Shown here in pieces: positions 1-11,043 of a stretch of 64,000 nt of DNA. The DNA comes from Hygrophila difformis. Lineage: Eukaryota; Streptophyta; Magnoliopsida; Lamiales; Acanthaceae. The number at the start of each line of letters is the position of its first letter. Position 1 is the first letter of the stretch. The DNA is taken from NCBI GenBank assembly GCA_030278955.1, contig JAOANR010000012.1, positions 28,823,977 to 28,887,976 of the forward strand, given 5' to 3'. Made by a program: the position numbers and the translations under genes. The notes beneath the pieces were generated by a model. It did not search any database. It was not told the DNA's origin and saw only the letters and a program-made list of their open reading frames with translations.

Positions 1-1203
1 GAAACGGCAGATGAGGCTCCTAGGCATGCAAGACGGCATTTTTCTTCCTTCAAGGAGGCGGTTAACGGCGGCCAGGCTGCAGGGGATGCTGTCCGGATGC
101 GACGGGACTTACTGGCCGAGAATCTGATACGGAAGGAGTACGTGGGAGGCGACAAGCGCATCCCCAGTTTTGTCGTTGATGAATCTCTCGAGGAGGAGGC
201 ATGCAAGGATTGGCAAGAGGCGCTGGTGGTAAAGACGATGGGATTAAATGTGTCCTATACAGTTCTGAAGGAGCGTTTGGGAAGGTTGTGGAAGTATGGA
301 ACGGCATTCAGTCTCATTGATGTCGGACACGGATATTACGTCGTCAAGTTTGTTCTTGAGGCGGATAGAGACAGGGTGATTAATGGGGGACCTTGGATGT
401 TGTTCGACCATTACTTACCAATCATGAAGTGGAGGAGAGACTTCGATCCGGCTGTGGAAGAGAATAAAAAGACCATGGTGTGGGTGCGGCTGATGGGAAT
501 TTTGATGCAACATTACAAGGAAGATTTCCTTCATGCTTTTGCGTCGGAAGTTGGTGAAGTGATTCGGTTTGATAAGTGTACCTTGGATCGATCTAGGGGA
601 TGTTTTGCTAGGGTTTGTGTCGAGCTTGACTTGAATCAGCCCGTTCTTGGCAAGTTTTTGGTGAATGGGAGATGGATACAGGTGGCGTACGAGGGTTTGC
701 ACTTGATATGCCAAGAGTGTGGCCGATATGGACATTTTGCCCGTGATTGCAAACAGAAAGTGCATGATCGGGATAGTACAGCGGAAGCTAGGGAGAGGGA
801 ACGGAAAGGAAAGGGCAAGGTTCACGCTGGGGCTGCGGATGAGGGTTGTAGTGCTGGTGGCCAGTCTGAGAGGCAGACACCTCAACCTGATGTCCAAGGG
901 GACGATGTTGGCAAGGTCTATGGTGAGTGGATTACAGTTCAAAGGAGGCGTAGGAGGCCACCACAACCTAGCAAGAGTTCTAAGGAGGGGGAGGCTCCGA
1001 TGCCTACAAGGAATAAGGCGGAGGCAGCACCGGGGGTATCAATTAATAAAGAGGCACTGAAGAAACCCTCAGGGGCGAAGGCGCCAGAGCCATGTTCACA
1101 GACTCCTGGACCTAAAGTTAATGAGGCTGATGAAGGTGCTATGCGGCCGGGGGTTCAACTGGACCAGGAAGCTCCCAAGGAGATGGGGTTTCTTAGCATC
1201 TAG
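1..1203 (+). CDS. LINE ORF1 protein (DUF4283 + CCHC zinc knuckle), partial
   Basis: This is the nucleic-acid-binding ORF1 of a plant LINE, presumed to coat the element RNA. The frame is open from base 1, so the first ATG inside the window (97) is probably not the start. From that Met, a DUF4283-like domain covers about residues 25-190, with the typical GGPW and WVRL blocks. A CCHC knuckle follows (CQECGRYGHFARDC, about residues 205-218). The rest is a low-complexity basic and acidic tail. The frame stops at 1201-1203, but a neighbouring frame continues with a similar acidic tail to about 1373, so a frameshift near 1195 probably cut the C-terminus. ORF2 starts just downstream. The family call is firm; activity is unlikely. 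Confidence 0.85.
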   Translation, partial: ETADEAPRHARRHFSSFKEAVNGGQAAGDAVRMRRDLLAENLIRKEYVGGDKRIPSFVVDESLEEEACKDWQEALVVKTMGLNVSYTVLKERLGRLWKYGTAFSLIDVGHGYYVVKFVLEADRDRVINGGPWMLFDHYLPIMKWRRDFDPAVEENKKTMVWVRLMGILMQHYKEDFLHAFASEVGEVIRFDKCTLDRSRGCFARVCVELDLNQPVLGKFLVNGRWIQVAYEGLHLICQECGRYGHFARDCKQKVHDRDSTAEARERERKGKGKVHAGAADEGCSAGGQSERQTPQPDVQGDDVGKVYGEWITVQRRRRRPPQPSKSSKEGEAPMPTRNKAEAAPGVSINKEALKKPSGAKAPEPCSQTPGPKVNEADEGAMRPGVQLDQEAPKEMGFLSI

Positions 1204-1409
1204 CTCTGCCTAAGGGCTTGAAACGGACAAGAATTGATGAAGAGACATCCAAGGCCCCTACGGAGCAGGTCTTGGCGATAGGTTGGGGTGACACTAGTGA
1301 GGCGGTGGACACTCGCAGTGAAACTGATTCGCGGGAGGAACATTGGGCGGATGCGGAGGAGGATGGCCAGTAGGTCGCTGGCTAGGGTTTCTGCTGCTAC
1401 TATGTTTTT

Positions 1410-4400
1410 ATGGATTTTAAAGATATAAAGATTATGGCGTGGAATGTTCAAGGGTTGATGGGTGATGACGCACAAAGGTGGATGGCTAATTGTGTTCGGA
1501 CTAATAAGCCGGACGTTTTGTGTATCATGGAATCTCAAGGAAAATTTGATAGGGTCCGGATGCTGTTTTGGAGGTTAGGGTTTGAACCAATACATATACA
1601 AGAGACCGTTGGCCGCGCTGGAGGGATTTGGCTATTCAAAGCTCGTTCTTGCAACTATCACTGTGTCATTGTGGATGTTCGGTCGAGAATGGTTAGTGTG
1701 GAGCTGCGAATGGGTTTGACGTGGTGGGTGCTTACATGCCACTACGGAAACCCAAATTATCAACGAAGGAAGGAGGATTGGCGTCATCTTGAGGTGCTGG
1801 CGGATAGTATTATGGGGCCTTGGATGGTCATGGGGGATTAGAATGAGGTGTGCGCGGAAGAAGAAGTTAGTGGTGGAGTGTTTCTCCCGGAACGAGCGGC
1901 AGAGTTCAGGGAGACCCTTAATTCTTGTCGATTGGTGAGTGTTCCTACCGTTGGAGCTATGTTTACATGGGTACGACGGGTGGGCATTGACAAAAGAATT
2001 CAGAAAAGATTGAATAGGGGGTGGGTAATCTGGAATGGCATGCACTGTTCAGCGAGGCCATGATACATCATCTTCCTAGAATTGGCAGTGACCACTGCCC
2101 TTGCTACTTGAGTTCAGCGACCCTCTCCCCAGCCACCGTCCCAAACCTTTCCGATGGGAATCGGCTTGGGCTACTCATGGGGCTTATGGAGATGTTATTA
2201 AAAGTTGCTGTCAGAGGCCCGAGGCTAGTTCTTTGTCAGAGGTGCTGGGGGACGCCAGCGCTGCTTCTGTTAATTTTAACAGAGATGTCTTCGGGAATAT
2301 TGTGGACAAGAAGAGGCGGTTAATGAGAAGAATTAAAGGCATTGAGAAACGGTTGGAGACTTGGGATTCGGCGTGGCTTGTCTGCAAGGAACAAGAGCTG
2401 AAAGGAGAATTGGAAACTATTTTGATTCAAGAAGAGAGATTGTGGTATCAAAAATCAAGGGATAAATGGATTACCTTAGGCGATAGAAATACCTCATATT
2501 TCCATGCAAGAGCTAAGGTGAATCGGAAGAGAAATAGAATTTATGGCCTCTTTGTGGAGGAGGGAGAATGGTGGACCAATCAAGATGTACTCCAAGCGCA
2601 TGCACAGGGGTATTTTGCGGATATGTTTGCTGTGAAGCAAACTGACGCTGTTGGCAGGGACATACCGAGACTGGACTCGGTGGACAGCGGATGGAAGGAG
2701 AACCTGCAGCATGTGGTTGATAGGGCGGAGGTGGATGATGTGAAGGATCAAATGCGAGCCTTTGCGGCCCCCGGGCCGGACGGGTTTCCGGCGGAATTTT
2801 TCAAGTTGTATTGGGAATTCCTGGGAGATAGGGTTTTCAATATGGTGAAGGAGGTGTTCCTATCTCGTCGGCTCCCTTAAGATCTCGGCCATGCATTCTT
2901 AGTACTCCTGCCGAAAGTGGATATCCCTCAATCCATAAGTCAGTTTCGTCCGTTGACCCTTTGTAATGTATCTTTCAAATTCATTACAAAGGTCATTGCA
3001 AATAGGCTACGCCCGCTTTTATGTGAGTATGTCGGCCCATATCAATCCGCGTTTCTTCCAGGTAGAGGCACACGAGATAACGGTATTCTTATACAAGAAT
3101 TGGTATATACTATGCACTGTCGCAGAAATAGAAGGAGAGGGGTGATGTTGAAAATTGATTTGGCGAAAGCCTATGACTCGGTTGATTGGAGTTTTCTTGA
3201 ACTATGTTTAAGGGAAATGGAGCTGCCAAGGACTCTGATTGAATTGATTATGGTGTGTGTTTGTACTTCCTCGTTTTCCATTCTTTGGAATGGGTCGCCT
3301 TTGGATAAAATTATGTCGGGGAGAGGGTTGCGTCAGGGAGATCCCCTATCGCCATATCTTTTTGTGATAGTGATGGAGAAACTATCCAAGTTTATTTTGC
3401 ATGAGGTGGACGTTGGTCGCTGGATACCTTATGGAGTTGGAGAGGGCGACTTTCGGATATCACATGTCATGTTTGCTGATGACTTAATCCTATGTTCGGC
3501 ATTGGAGGAGGAAAGTATTAAATGTATTGGCAAGGTCATGCAACGTTTTGGTGACTGTTCAGAACTTCGCATGAATTGTGGTAAGTCTAATGCATTTGTT
3601 TCAGTCAATGCGTTGGAGCAGGAGAAGGCATGGATCGGTCAGCACTTGGGCATCAACATATCACCAGAGGTGGGGAAGTATCTCAGTTTTCCTGTGGTAC
3701 ATGGCAGGGCGCGGATATCTCATTTCGATGTTATATTGAAAAAGATGGACAAGAGGCTATCCGGATGGGCGGCGTCCTTATTGAACAGGGCTGCCTGAGT
3801 TACCTTGGCAAGAGCTGTCTTAGCAAAAATCCCGACGTACTCCATGCAGGTGCATCAGATTCCTGTGGCGGTGTGCGCTCGCATCGATCAAAAGATTTCG
3901 CGGTGGATTTGGAAGGGTGCGGTAGGAAAGGGCTTACATCTTGTTAGTTGGGAGAAAATGACTCGTCCGAAACAGGAAGGAGGGTTGGGGATTAGACAGG
4001 CGCGACATATGAATCTTGCATTGTTGGGAAAGGAGCTTGGGGAATTGGTTATGAATAAGGAGAAGCTTTGGATCAAGTTGATGAGAAGCAAGTATGGAGG
4101 TCATGCGGGCCAACTTCCCAGGATGCATGGACACGCTTCTAAGTTGTGGAAAACCTTGGTGTTGTTGTCTGATACGTTGGGTATGGGCTTCGGAGTGCAG
4201 ATTGGGAATGTCCAAAGTTCTCTGTGGTATTCACCTTGGTGGAAAGGCTCCTGTCTAGCTCCCCTAATGCCGTTCGTGCATTATAATGATGTTGCACTAC
4301 GGATCAGGGATGTGATAGAGGATGGAGAGTGGTCACTGGAGCGGCTCTACACATGGGTGCCTGCCGCGATTCGCGAGGAGATCACTAATTCGGCTTGTCC

Positions 4401-5489
4401 TGTGTTGGTGTGTTGGTGGACTCGTCGGGAGACCTTCTGCATTGGAGGCTAGAAGCTTCAGGTGAGTATACGGTTAAGTCGGGCTACCACTTGATTCGTG
4501 GTGAAGTGGAAGAGAGTAAGGGTTGGTCTTGGATGTGGAATACATATATTCCGGAAAAGATTGGCCATGTGTTTTGGCTTATGGCGCATGACTCGTTGGC
4601 TACTAATAAAGTCAGGTTCCATAGGAGGGTTGCTTCTTCCCCTCTTTGTGCGATATGTGGCAGTGAGGAGGAAGATTGGAGGCATTGCATGTTTCTTTGT
4701 GGCTGGACGAGGAGAATGTGGTCGGCTATAGGTGTGAGGGAGGCGTTGTCTGTGCCAGTTCTTGATAAAGAAAGCATTAAACATTGGTTGCAGTTCATGT
4801 GGGAAACGTGGAGACATGTCTTTGTGGCCGGTGTTTGGTCTGCATGGAGGGAGCGAAATAGGCGAGTTTTCCATGGGTAGGAGACTAAGCATGGTGCTCT
4901 ATTACGGTCTGTTCAAAGCCTTGTTAGGGCTTTGCAAGGTGCTGATTGCACTAGGGGGCGACAAGGAGGAGGCGCTCGGGTGGTGCAATGGATGGAGGGG
5001 ATTGAGTTGGGAGTTGTTATACACTCCGATGGCAGCCTGCCGCCGGGGGTGGATAGGGCAGCTTATGCTGCGGTTTGCAGGGGTTGCGACGGGTCTTGGA
5101 AGGCGGCAGTGGGCGGGCGTGTTGGTCGGAGGGAGGTTCTTGAGTTGGAGTTGATTGGCGTATTGCGAGGGCTGGAGTTGGCCGAATCCTTGCATGAAAA
5201 TAGAGTGGCTTGCTACATGGATTCCTTGGAGGCTCTGAACCTTATCAACAAATTGCAAACATACAGACATAAGCTTTGGCCCCTTGTCAAAGCGATCAGG
5301 GACAGTTCTCGTCGTTTCGAGGTGTGTAGTTTCCACCACGTGTTTCGCGAAGGCAACAGGGTGGCGGATGCGCTGGCAAGGAAAGCGTGTCGTGAAGTTG
5401 AGTTTTTTACCACTTGGGCATTTCCTCCCGACGAAGTGGTGCAATTGCTACATGAAGATAAGGAAGGCAATGGAGTGCCTAGACGGTAG
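1410..5489 (+). pseudogene. LINE ORF2: endonuclease, reverse transcriptase, zf-RVT and RNase H (broken)
   Basis: This is the pol-like protein that nicks the target and copies LINE RNA. The endonuclease begins with an AWNVQG block near 1437. Its GD(F)NE motif is hit by a TAG at 1839-1841, and its GSDHC motif near 2080 lies in a shifted frame. Reverse transcriptase spans about 2750-3800 across a TAA at 2878-2880: PGPDGFPAEFF, KAYDSVDW, GLRQGDPLSPYLF and the FADD catalytic box near 3475. A further stop follows near 3797. The zf-RVT region (about 4440-4750) has C-x2-C and H-x3-C spacing. RNase H (4932-5489) shows a DGS motif, a conserved E, a DS and a terminal D in VADALA. At least three stops plus several frameshifts make it non-functional. 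The parts are in normal order and nothing large is missing. Confidence 0.9.
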
Positions 5490-5530
5490 TAGGGAGTTTT
5501 TGCGAGCGTGTTGCTCCTGGTGCTCGTGAG

Positions 5531-5865
5531 TCTATGTTCATTTTTTCTCTTTTATTTTCCTTCTCTTTGTAGCCGCCTCTTTGGCATTGTTCACCAAAAA
5601 AAATTGATTCAAAGTGAATAATAAATAGTATCAAAAATTAAATATAACTACAGTTATTGGGACGAAACTGGGACGAAAGAAGTACTTTTAGAGTTTTTCT
5701 TGGAAGATTCTATGAGTTTTTTTTGAATTTATCCAAAAAGTAGATGATTATATGCTATTTAAATATCTTTAAAAAAATAACTAATGATCTTGAAGTATAT
5801 TACGATTTCTCTTAAAAAATTATGAAAAAAATAATTGTAAAAAAATATAAAATTATTCAAGTTAA
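5531..5865. other. LINE 3' UTR, A-tail and AT-rich flank
   Basis: The stretch to 5603 is T-rich LINE 3' UTR ending in an A-run. The rest, to 5865, is AT-rich DNA with no coding signal. No convincing LINE target-site duplication can be tested because the 5' end is outside the window. Confidence 0.5.
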
Positions 5866-6111
5866 AATCGAATCTGTCCGTATCCATTTCCCGATATATT
5901 CAAATTCGTATTTATATCCGACCTATTCGTATTCGATAAAAAGAATATGAGATAGAATACGGGATGAATACTATTCGCCTTCTCGTATCCATTTCCCGAT
6001 ATATTCAAATTCGTATTTATATCCGACCTATTCATATTCGATTCCGTATAAAAAATATAGGATAAAATACGTTACGAATTATTAGCTTGTATCCGTCTGT
6101 TTTCACCCCTA
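5866..6111. mobile_element. hAT-like MITE, right end only
   Basis: The right terminus reads TTTTCACCCCTA at 6100-6111, the same end as the complete element at 9024-9503. The interior is made of the TATCCGAATTCGTAT-type degenerate motif typical of these elements. A block of about 60 bp is directly repeated at 5879-5938 and 5987-6046. No matching left terminus (TAGGGGTGAAAA type) is visible before the LINE A-tail, so the left end was lost or lies beyond the LINE. Confidence 0.55.
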
Positions 6112-6139
6112 ATAGGAAGTGCACTCCTATTCTGCTAAA

Positions 6140-6440
6140 TGTACTGTAACAGCCATTGTTGAAAGATTTTGAGAAGGCGGGGTGTCTGTCCTATGCTATT
6201 TTCAGATCTGCAGTGAAGACTACCGCTGGTGGTGGAGATCCAATTTGATGTCAGGATCCTCTGCAATCTACCTCTTCCTTTACGCCATTTTCTATGCTGC
6301 TGGAAATCTAGCTCAACGCCTGGGTACATGCTGATCGCCTCCTACGGATTCTCATTCCTGTCCTGACGGGACCATCGGGTGGGTGCTTCGCTTGCTTCTG
6401 GTTCGCCAGAATCATCTATTCCTCACTGAACATTGATTGA
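6140..6440 (+). pseudogene. TM9SF (EMP70/nonaspanin) C-terminal fragment
   Basis: The 3' end of a transmembrane-9 superfamily gene, a Golgi/endosomal multispanning protein. From 6194 the sequence reads [19 protein letters not shown] and then [15 protein letters not shown], the hallmark of the last TM9SF helices. After a short divergent or deleted stretch, [10 protein letters not shown] appears near 6330. After a frame change, a segment ends in FWFARIIYSS and a C-terminal LNID with a TGA at 6438-6440; the family ends in (V/L)(K/N)ID. A 30-base insertion seems to separate an upstream TAIV from the CYFQ block. Two or more frame breaks and the absence of upstream exons mark this as a remnant. Family identity is clear; the exact left boundary is not. 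Confidence 0.8.
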
Positions 6441-6763
6441 TTCATTCATTCAAATGCATATGCAAATGCAGGGAAGTTTTCACTGTTCGTTTTTTGGCTG
6501 TTTACATCATCACAGCAGGATCATTATCAATTAGCTGATTCCTATTCGAGTTCTTAAATGTCCTCCTTTGGGTGAGAATGATTTTATATCAAATGAAAAT
6601 CTCAATCAACATATATAGTACGAGTATACTCATATCATTACAGGGCTTGTAATTTAAAATGCTCAACAGTAGTAAAAATAACCGGTCATTGCATACGTAC
6701 ACATATACCATATATGTTTGTAACGGTATGAAAATTACAACGAACGTCGGTGGTGTGTGTTGT

Positions 6764-6966
6764 CTAATTCTGCCTCTTGTTGTTATGCTGCGCATCCTCT
6801 CGCTGCTTTCCCTTGGTGTAGAGGTACCACACGACGCCGACGGTGGCAAGGCCAGCGGCGGCCATGGCGTACGGACTGTAAGGCATGTTGCGGCGGCTGC
6901 CGTAGCCTGTGCCCTGCTTGTGGTTGTCCATGTTCTTCCTCAGTTCCTTCGATATATGTTTCTTCC
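6764..6966 (-). CDS. Last exon of a small predicted single-pass membrane protein, partial
   Basis: On the minus strand a polypyrimidine tract and CAG (AG at 6967-6968) precede an open exon beginning GKKHISKELRKNMDNHKQG. It ends at a stop at 6764-6766. The peptide has a basic, hydrophilic N-terminal part, then SPYAMAAAGLATVGVVWYLY as a likely membrane helix, then a short basic and polar tail. I recall similar short conserved plant proteins of unknown function, but I cannot name a gene. No upstream exon is visible to the right, so the gene is either a captured or truncated fragment or has a distant first exon. It lies tail-to-tail with the TM9SF fragment, about 320 bp away. The codon pattern and splice site make it more credible than a chance ORF. 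Confidence 0.5.
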
Positions 6967-7059
6967 CTGCAATAAAATGATGCCGAGTTGGTTCCGAAAT
7001 GTTGGGCTTTAAAAAATCTGGATGAGGGAAGGTATTTACTTTGGTCATTTTCGAGGTGA

Positions 7060-7457
7060 ATCATTAAGACGTGTCATTTGCCCAGAAAGGTTGGGTTCAT
7101 ACGTGTCACTTGCCTTGAAAACTGTAGATTTAATGGAGCCGACTACCAATTTTTATTAACATAATTTAATTTTGCAAAACTCGACCACCGACTCAAGCTA
7201 CATTTTATATAGTACTTATAAGTTACTTCGATTAGGATGTCAACTCTACCCATAGGGTCAGATAATCGGATATTGGGTACGGGTAGAATAGTCATAATCG
7301 AGTAGAGTATTATTCGAACGGAAGTACATAATATCGGATACGAATAGAATACGGATTTTATATATTATACAGTTACCCGATCCGAATATCCGAATATATA
7401 AATATATATTATATATATATTTATATAAATATATATAAATATTTATATATAAATATA
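7060..7457. other. AT-rich spacer with degenerate TCGGATA-type repeats
   Basis: No gene is seen. From about 7250 the sequence holds degenerate GGATACGAATA and ATCCGAATAT motifs like the body of the hAT-type MITEs, then a long AT tract (7390-7457) just before the Helitron terminus. No clean terminal repeats are visible. Confidence 0.4.
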
Positions 7458-7484
7458 CTAGCATACCCGCCCGCGCAATGCGGG
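7458..7484 (-). mobile_element. Helitron 3' terminus (hairpin + CTAG)
   Basis: Read on the minus strand, a 5-bp-stem hairpin (CCCGC, loop ATTGC, GCGGG; 7484-7470) is followed 8 bases later by CTAG (7461-7458) and then T. That matches Helitron 3' ends, which insert between A and T. The element would extend rightward, but I cannot place its 5' TC end with confidence. Confidence 0.5.
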
Positions 7485-7573
7485 GTAAGTAAAATTTATA
7501 TATATAATTTTAAAATAAGATAAGATTTCAAAAATTCAAATATTGTACTTGTTACATAAAATTTGGTTCATGC

Positions 7574-7726
7574 GGGGTTAGAGACTTAATCATGTGGTAA
7601 CTCCCCCAACTCCCAACCTTTAGGTTGAGGGGTTCGAATCCCCATCGGGTCCCCTATCCATTCCTTTTGTAATTGTGTGGCATGAGCTCCCACCACCCTT
7701 TCCAGACCTTCAATGGCTTCTTCAAA
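7574..7726 (+). mobile_element. tRNA-derived SINE with 16-bp target-site duplication
   Basis: A short element of about 150 bp has a perfect pol III box B (GGTTCGAATCC, 7631-7641) about 60 bases from its 5' end. It ends in an A-run at 7724-7730. It is flanked by the direct repeat AAAATTTGGTTCATGC at 7558-7573 and 7727-7742, whose A bases merge with the tail. Box A is degenerate. Size, box B, A-tail and duplication together support a SINE inserted by LINE machinery. Confidence 0.8.
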
Positions 7727-7840
7727 AAAATTTGGTTCATGCTAATTTTCTCACCACATTATTGAGAAAAAATGTGACAAAGTGGTTTAGCAACTTTGTC
7801 AATTAAGTTATTTTCCTAATATTGTTGTTTTATTGATTTA

Positions 7841-8232
7841 GCGGGCGTTTGTTTGTGCATTTTGGGCGGAATTATCTGATTATTGCGTTTGCAAAACGCA
7901 AATAATCAGTTAATTCTGTTTTTGTACTAACTTCCAATAATCTATTATTTGCCTTTTGAGGGAATGAAAATGCTATTTTCTTGCAGCCCCACTTTGGTGC
8001 TGCAAGAAAATTGCGTATAGCAAAAAATATATTTTACCATATTGTTGCCTTTTGAGGTAATGAAAAATACAAATCCAAACACTTTTTCATGATTATCTGA
8101 TTATTGCGATTTGAAACAACATAAGCTCATCCAAACACTTAATTTTCTACAGCATATTTTGTTACAACAATTATCTGATTATCCTTTTCTAAATACTGCA
8201 GCACTTTTTAAAACGCGCATCCAAACATCCTC
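7841..8232. mobile_element. PIF/Harbinger (Tourist)-like MITE
   Basis: About 390 bp with imperfect terminal inverted repeats: the left GCGGGCGTTTGTTTGTGC pairs with the complement of the right GCGCATCCAAACATCCTC. TTA duplications flank it at 7838-7840 and 8233-8235. The interior is non-coding and rich in AATTATCTGATTAT motifs. The TTA target and the GGGCGTTTGTTTGG-type end fit Tourist-like elements. Confidence 0.6.
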
Positions 8233-8401
8233 TTAGTCCATAATCAATTTGATTTTACATTATTTAATTTATATTAATACATTTTTGCCTGATACGAATT
8301 ATGTAATATATTTGATTTTATATTTTTAAATTTATAATTTCCGAGATACAATTTTAACTCCATTTTATATTTTATATATTAATTTATTATTATACACTAA
8401 T

Positions 8402-8735
8402 AATGCTACTGGACTACTCGACCAATGGCATGCCTCCCGCACCTGGCGAGACGTCTTTGACCGATGTTCAGTTCATCATGTACTTTGCAAGTGTAAAATG
8501 GTCGCGGATTATCTAGCAAAATGTGGTGCATCTTTAGAAGAATTCTACACTACTTGGACATTCCCCCAGACTTCACGCACAGGGTGTTAGCGGCGGATTC
8601 TTCCGGCGTATGGTTCCCAAGAGCCAAAGTGTTAGCTCTTTTTTTCCTTTCTGCTTTTAGTCACCTCTTTTTGTTGCTCTTTTTTCCCTTTTATTTTCTT
8701 TTCAATTTGTTATTTGGCGTCAGCTTCCCACAAAA
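8402..8735 (+). mobile_element. 5'-truncated LINE remnant (RNase H tail + 3' UTR)
   Basis: The plus strand encodes the end of a LINE RNase H domain: a VHHV segment, then VADYLAKCGASLEEFYTTW and a PPDF block after a one-base slip. A T-rich 3' UTR like that of the LINE at the window start follows. Everything upstream is missing, as expected from incomplete reverse transcription. The sequence differs from the first LINE, so it is a separate insertion. Confidence 0.7.
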
Positions 8736-8832
8736 TAATGTTAATAATTTTAGAACATTGTTCACATACATATGGAGTGACTAATGCAAATCTAATCATG
8801 AATATATAATTATCATATTATACTATATTATA

Positions 8833-9012
8833 CTTCCTCCATTTTTTTTTAAGTGTTACACTTTCTTTTTTTGGGTGTTTCATAATAAATGTTACGTTAC
8901 CATATATAAATGCTTTTAAGGGTATAAAACTTCCACTAAAGCACTTTTATTCCTTGCATTGAATCTCGGGTCATTTCCTTATGTTACACTTATTTTGAAA
9001 TGAAAAGAGTAT
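8833..9012. mobile_element. Stowaway-like MITE
   Basis: The left end reads TACTTCCTCCATTTTTT and continues AAGTGTTACAC. The right end, inverted, reads TACTCTTTTCATTTC and continues AAAATAAGTGTAAC, giving terminal inverted repeats of about 30 bp with mismatches and a TA at each end. The CTTCCTCC start resembles the common plant CTCCCTCC Stowaway end. It is non-coding. Confidence 0.55.
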
Positions 9013-9023
9013 TATATTATATG

Positions 9024-9503
9024 TAGGGATGAAAACGGTATGGATATGATCAGATAGTATTGGATACGAATATATATTATCCCACATTTTTTTCTCGGAT
9101 TCGGATCAAATATAGATATGCCTGATACAAATACATATCGGATACAGATTTAATTGGATATAGATTATCGGATAATTTTTAATCTTTTTTGAAAATTTGA
9201 TAATTATATAGGAGTAATAATTTTATATTTTGTTATAATTATTGATAATTTTTAATTAATAAATAATAATATATTAATATATTCGGATATCCATATTTAA
9301 AATCTGGATAATATCCTATCAGTTTTTAGATAAGGTCAGATATTTTTGGATACAGATACGAATGCATATATTAAATTACAGATTCAAATTTGGATGCGAC
9401 TATTGAAATATTTGGCTGGATAGTTGGATACAGATTCGGATTCGAATATAATCGGATACAATATCGGATCGGTCTGATATTGACTGTACCCCTTTCACCC
9501 CTA
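9024..9503. mobile_element. hAT-type MITE, complete
   Basis: 480 bp with inverted termini: TAGGGATGAAAACGG at the left and, complemented, TAGGGGTGAAAGGGG at the right. It is flanked by an 8-bp near-duplication, ATTATATG (9016-9023) and ATTATAAG (9504-9511). The body consists of GGATA(C/T)GGATA-like degenerate repeats. The 8-bp duplication fits the hAT superfamily. Confidence 0.75.
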
Positions 9504-10826
9504 ATTATAAGTATATATATTATACAAATATATAGTACTATATTTATTCAATTAGACGAAGTTAAAAGATGTATATCATAGCAAATATTTTTAATTTATG
9601 TGCGTTTATATTAATTAATAATTTCTTAAAAATATAGGATCTCCACCTTATATATATATATCAACCATTCAAAATTAGATTGAGATCTTCTAAAATAATA
9701 ACAAATCACTATGCTAAATAAAAAGTTGGGAAAAATAAACAACTAATTTAAATCATTCCCTATCCAATTTATTAGATTATTCCCAATTTTTCCGAATTCA
9801 ATTAAATAATGATTGTTTTCTACTTTATAGTGAACTTAAATAAATTAAAAAATATGTAAAAAAAATGTATCCAAAAGGAAAGATGTCAAAAAGGGAATAA
9901 TCTATTAACAAAATGGAAAAAATACATCAATAAAAAATAAAGTGGAAATATCTCCAAATTTATTCTCTTCAGTTTTTTTTTTTCAAATTTTGAATAGACA
10001 AAAAAAACAAACAATAAAAAAATCAACATAAAATAGATCCATGATATACAAAGATTTTGAGTAGTATACAAAAGAGAATCATAAAAATAATTTGTAGAGT
10101 ATGACTTAATTGCAATCTTGAATTACAACATGTAATCCTGTAAAAGTCATTGGAAAACCATTAGAAATATATATTTAATAGTATATAAGAAAAAACAAAA
10201 AAACCCACTAATATTCACATTTGAGTAAAAAAAATCTTACATGAATAGCAAGACGAAGAATGTATTGTAATCTGAGAAAAATTAACCTGCAACAAAAGAA
10301 ATATAGAAAAATATTGGGGTGTGAAACATTGTAATACATGAGAAGAAGAAACAAAAGACATTGTTTTAAATATAAAATCAATGTTGAGAAGACATAAACA
10401 AAGAATGAAGAAATAAAATGTGAGGTGATGAGAATTTCAAGACAACCATGATATTAGATAAATGAATGGAATATTTATAGAGAAATAGGAGGAGGTTTGA
10501 TGGAGATATATATGCAAATATTGGATGAATAGAATCAAATTTGACGTGATCTTCTAAAAATATATAATAGTTTAAATTAGTTAAAGATATTATAATATTT
10601 TATTAAGAATTTGTTAGGATATTGATGAATATTGATAAAAGAATTATATTAAACGTATATTAATTAATATTGGATACTAATATATATTTATGGATATTTC
10701 AATATATAATATTAAAATTTTAGGATTAAACATTGTTGGATGAATTAAATGTGATTGTTGAAAAAAGGGGGTGGGAAAGTGGGGGGAAACTTGACTATAT
10801 TACTTTTATATATATATATATATATA
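9504..10826. other. AT-rich region without recognisable genes
   Basis: No coding sequence or bounded repeat could be recognised. The stretch is over 70 percent A+T by eye and ends in a TA microsatellite (10809-10826) just before the CTAG of the next Helitron. It may include the rest of the Helitron whose 3' end is at 7458. Confidence 0.4.
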
Positions 10827-11043
10827 CTAGAATTCGTTGGTGGCGTGCGCCACGCAGCGCGCACCCGGTGAGGAAAAAACATTTATAGAAAACTGTAACA
10901 AGACATTCAAAACTCAAATGTATTCCAATTATGCTCACAACCTAAAGATGAGCAATAAAAGCTAAGGAACAAATCAGGGTTAGGAACAAATCACCACACT
11001 TAAGGCAAAAGATGAATAGCCAAAATTTGTTGATAGAACGAAC

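Larger units (their letters stand above)
1..5603 (+). mobile_element. L1-type LINE retrotransposon, 5' end outside window
   Basis: A non-LTR retrotransposon reads left to right: ORF1 (DUF4283 plus CCHC knuckle), then ORF2 with endonuclease, reverse transcriptase, zf-RVT and RNase H regions. A T-rich 3' UTR follows and ends in a short A-run at 5596-5603. The left end is cut by the window, because ORF1 is open from base 1. Several stops and frameshifts in ORF2 show it is a dead copy. The RNase H tail is typical of plant L1 lineages. Confidence 0.92.

Noticed and set aside
415..966. Minus-strand 183-aa ORF
   Set aside because: Antisense shadow of the LINE ORF1 frame, which has clear domains.
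7574..7726. Genuine tRNA gene at the box B sequence
   Set aside because: No acceptor-stem pairing or good box A; the A-tail and target duplication indicate a SINE.
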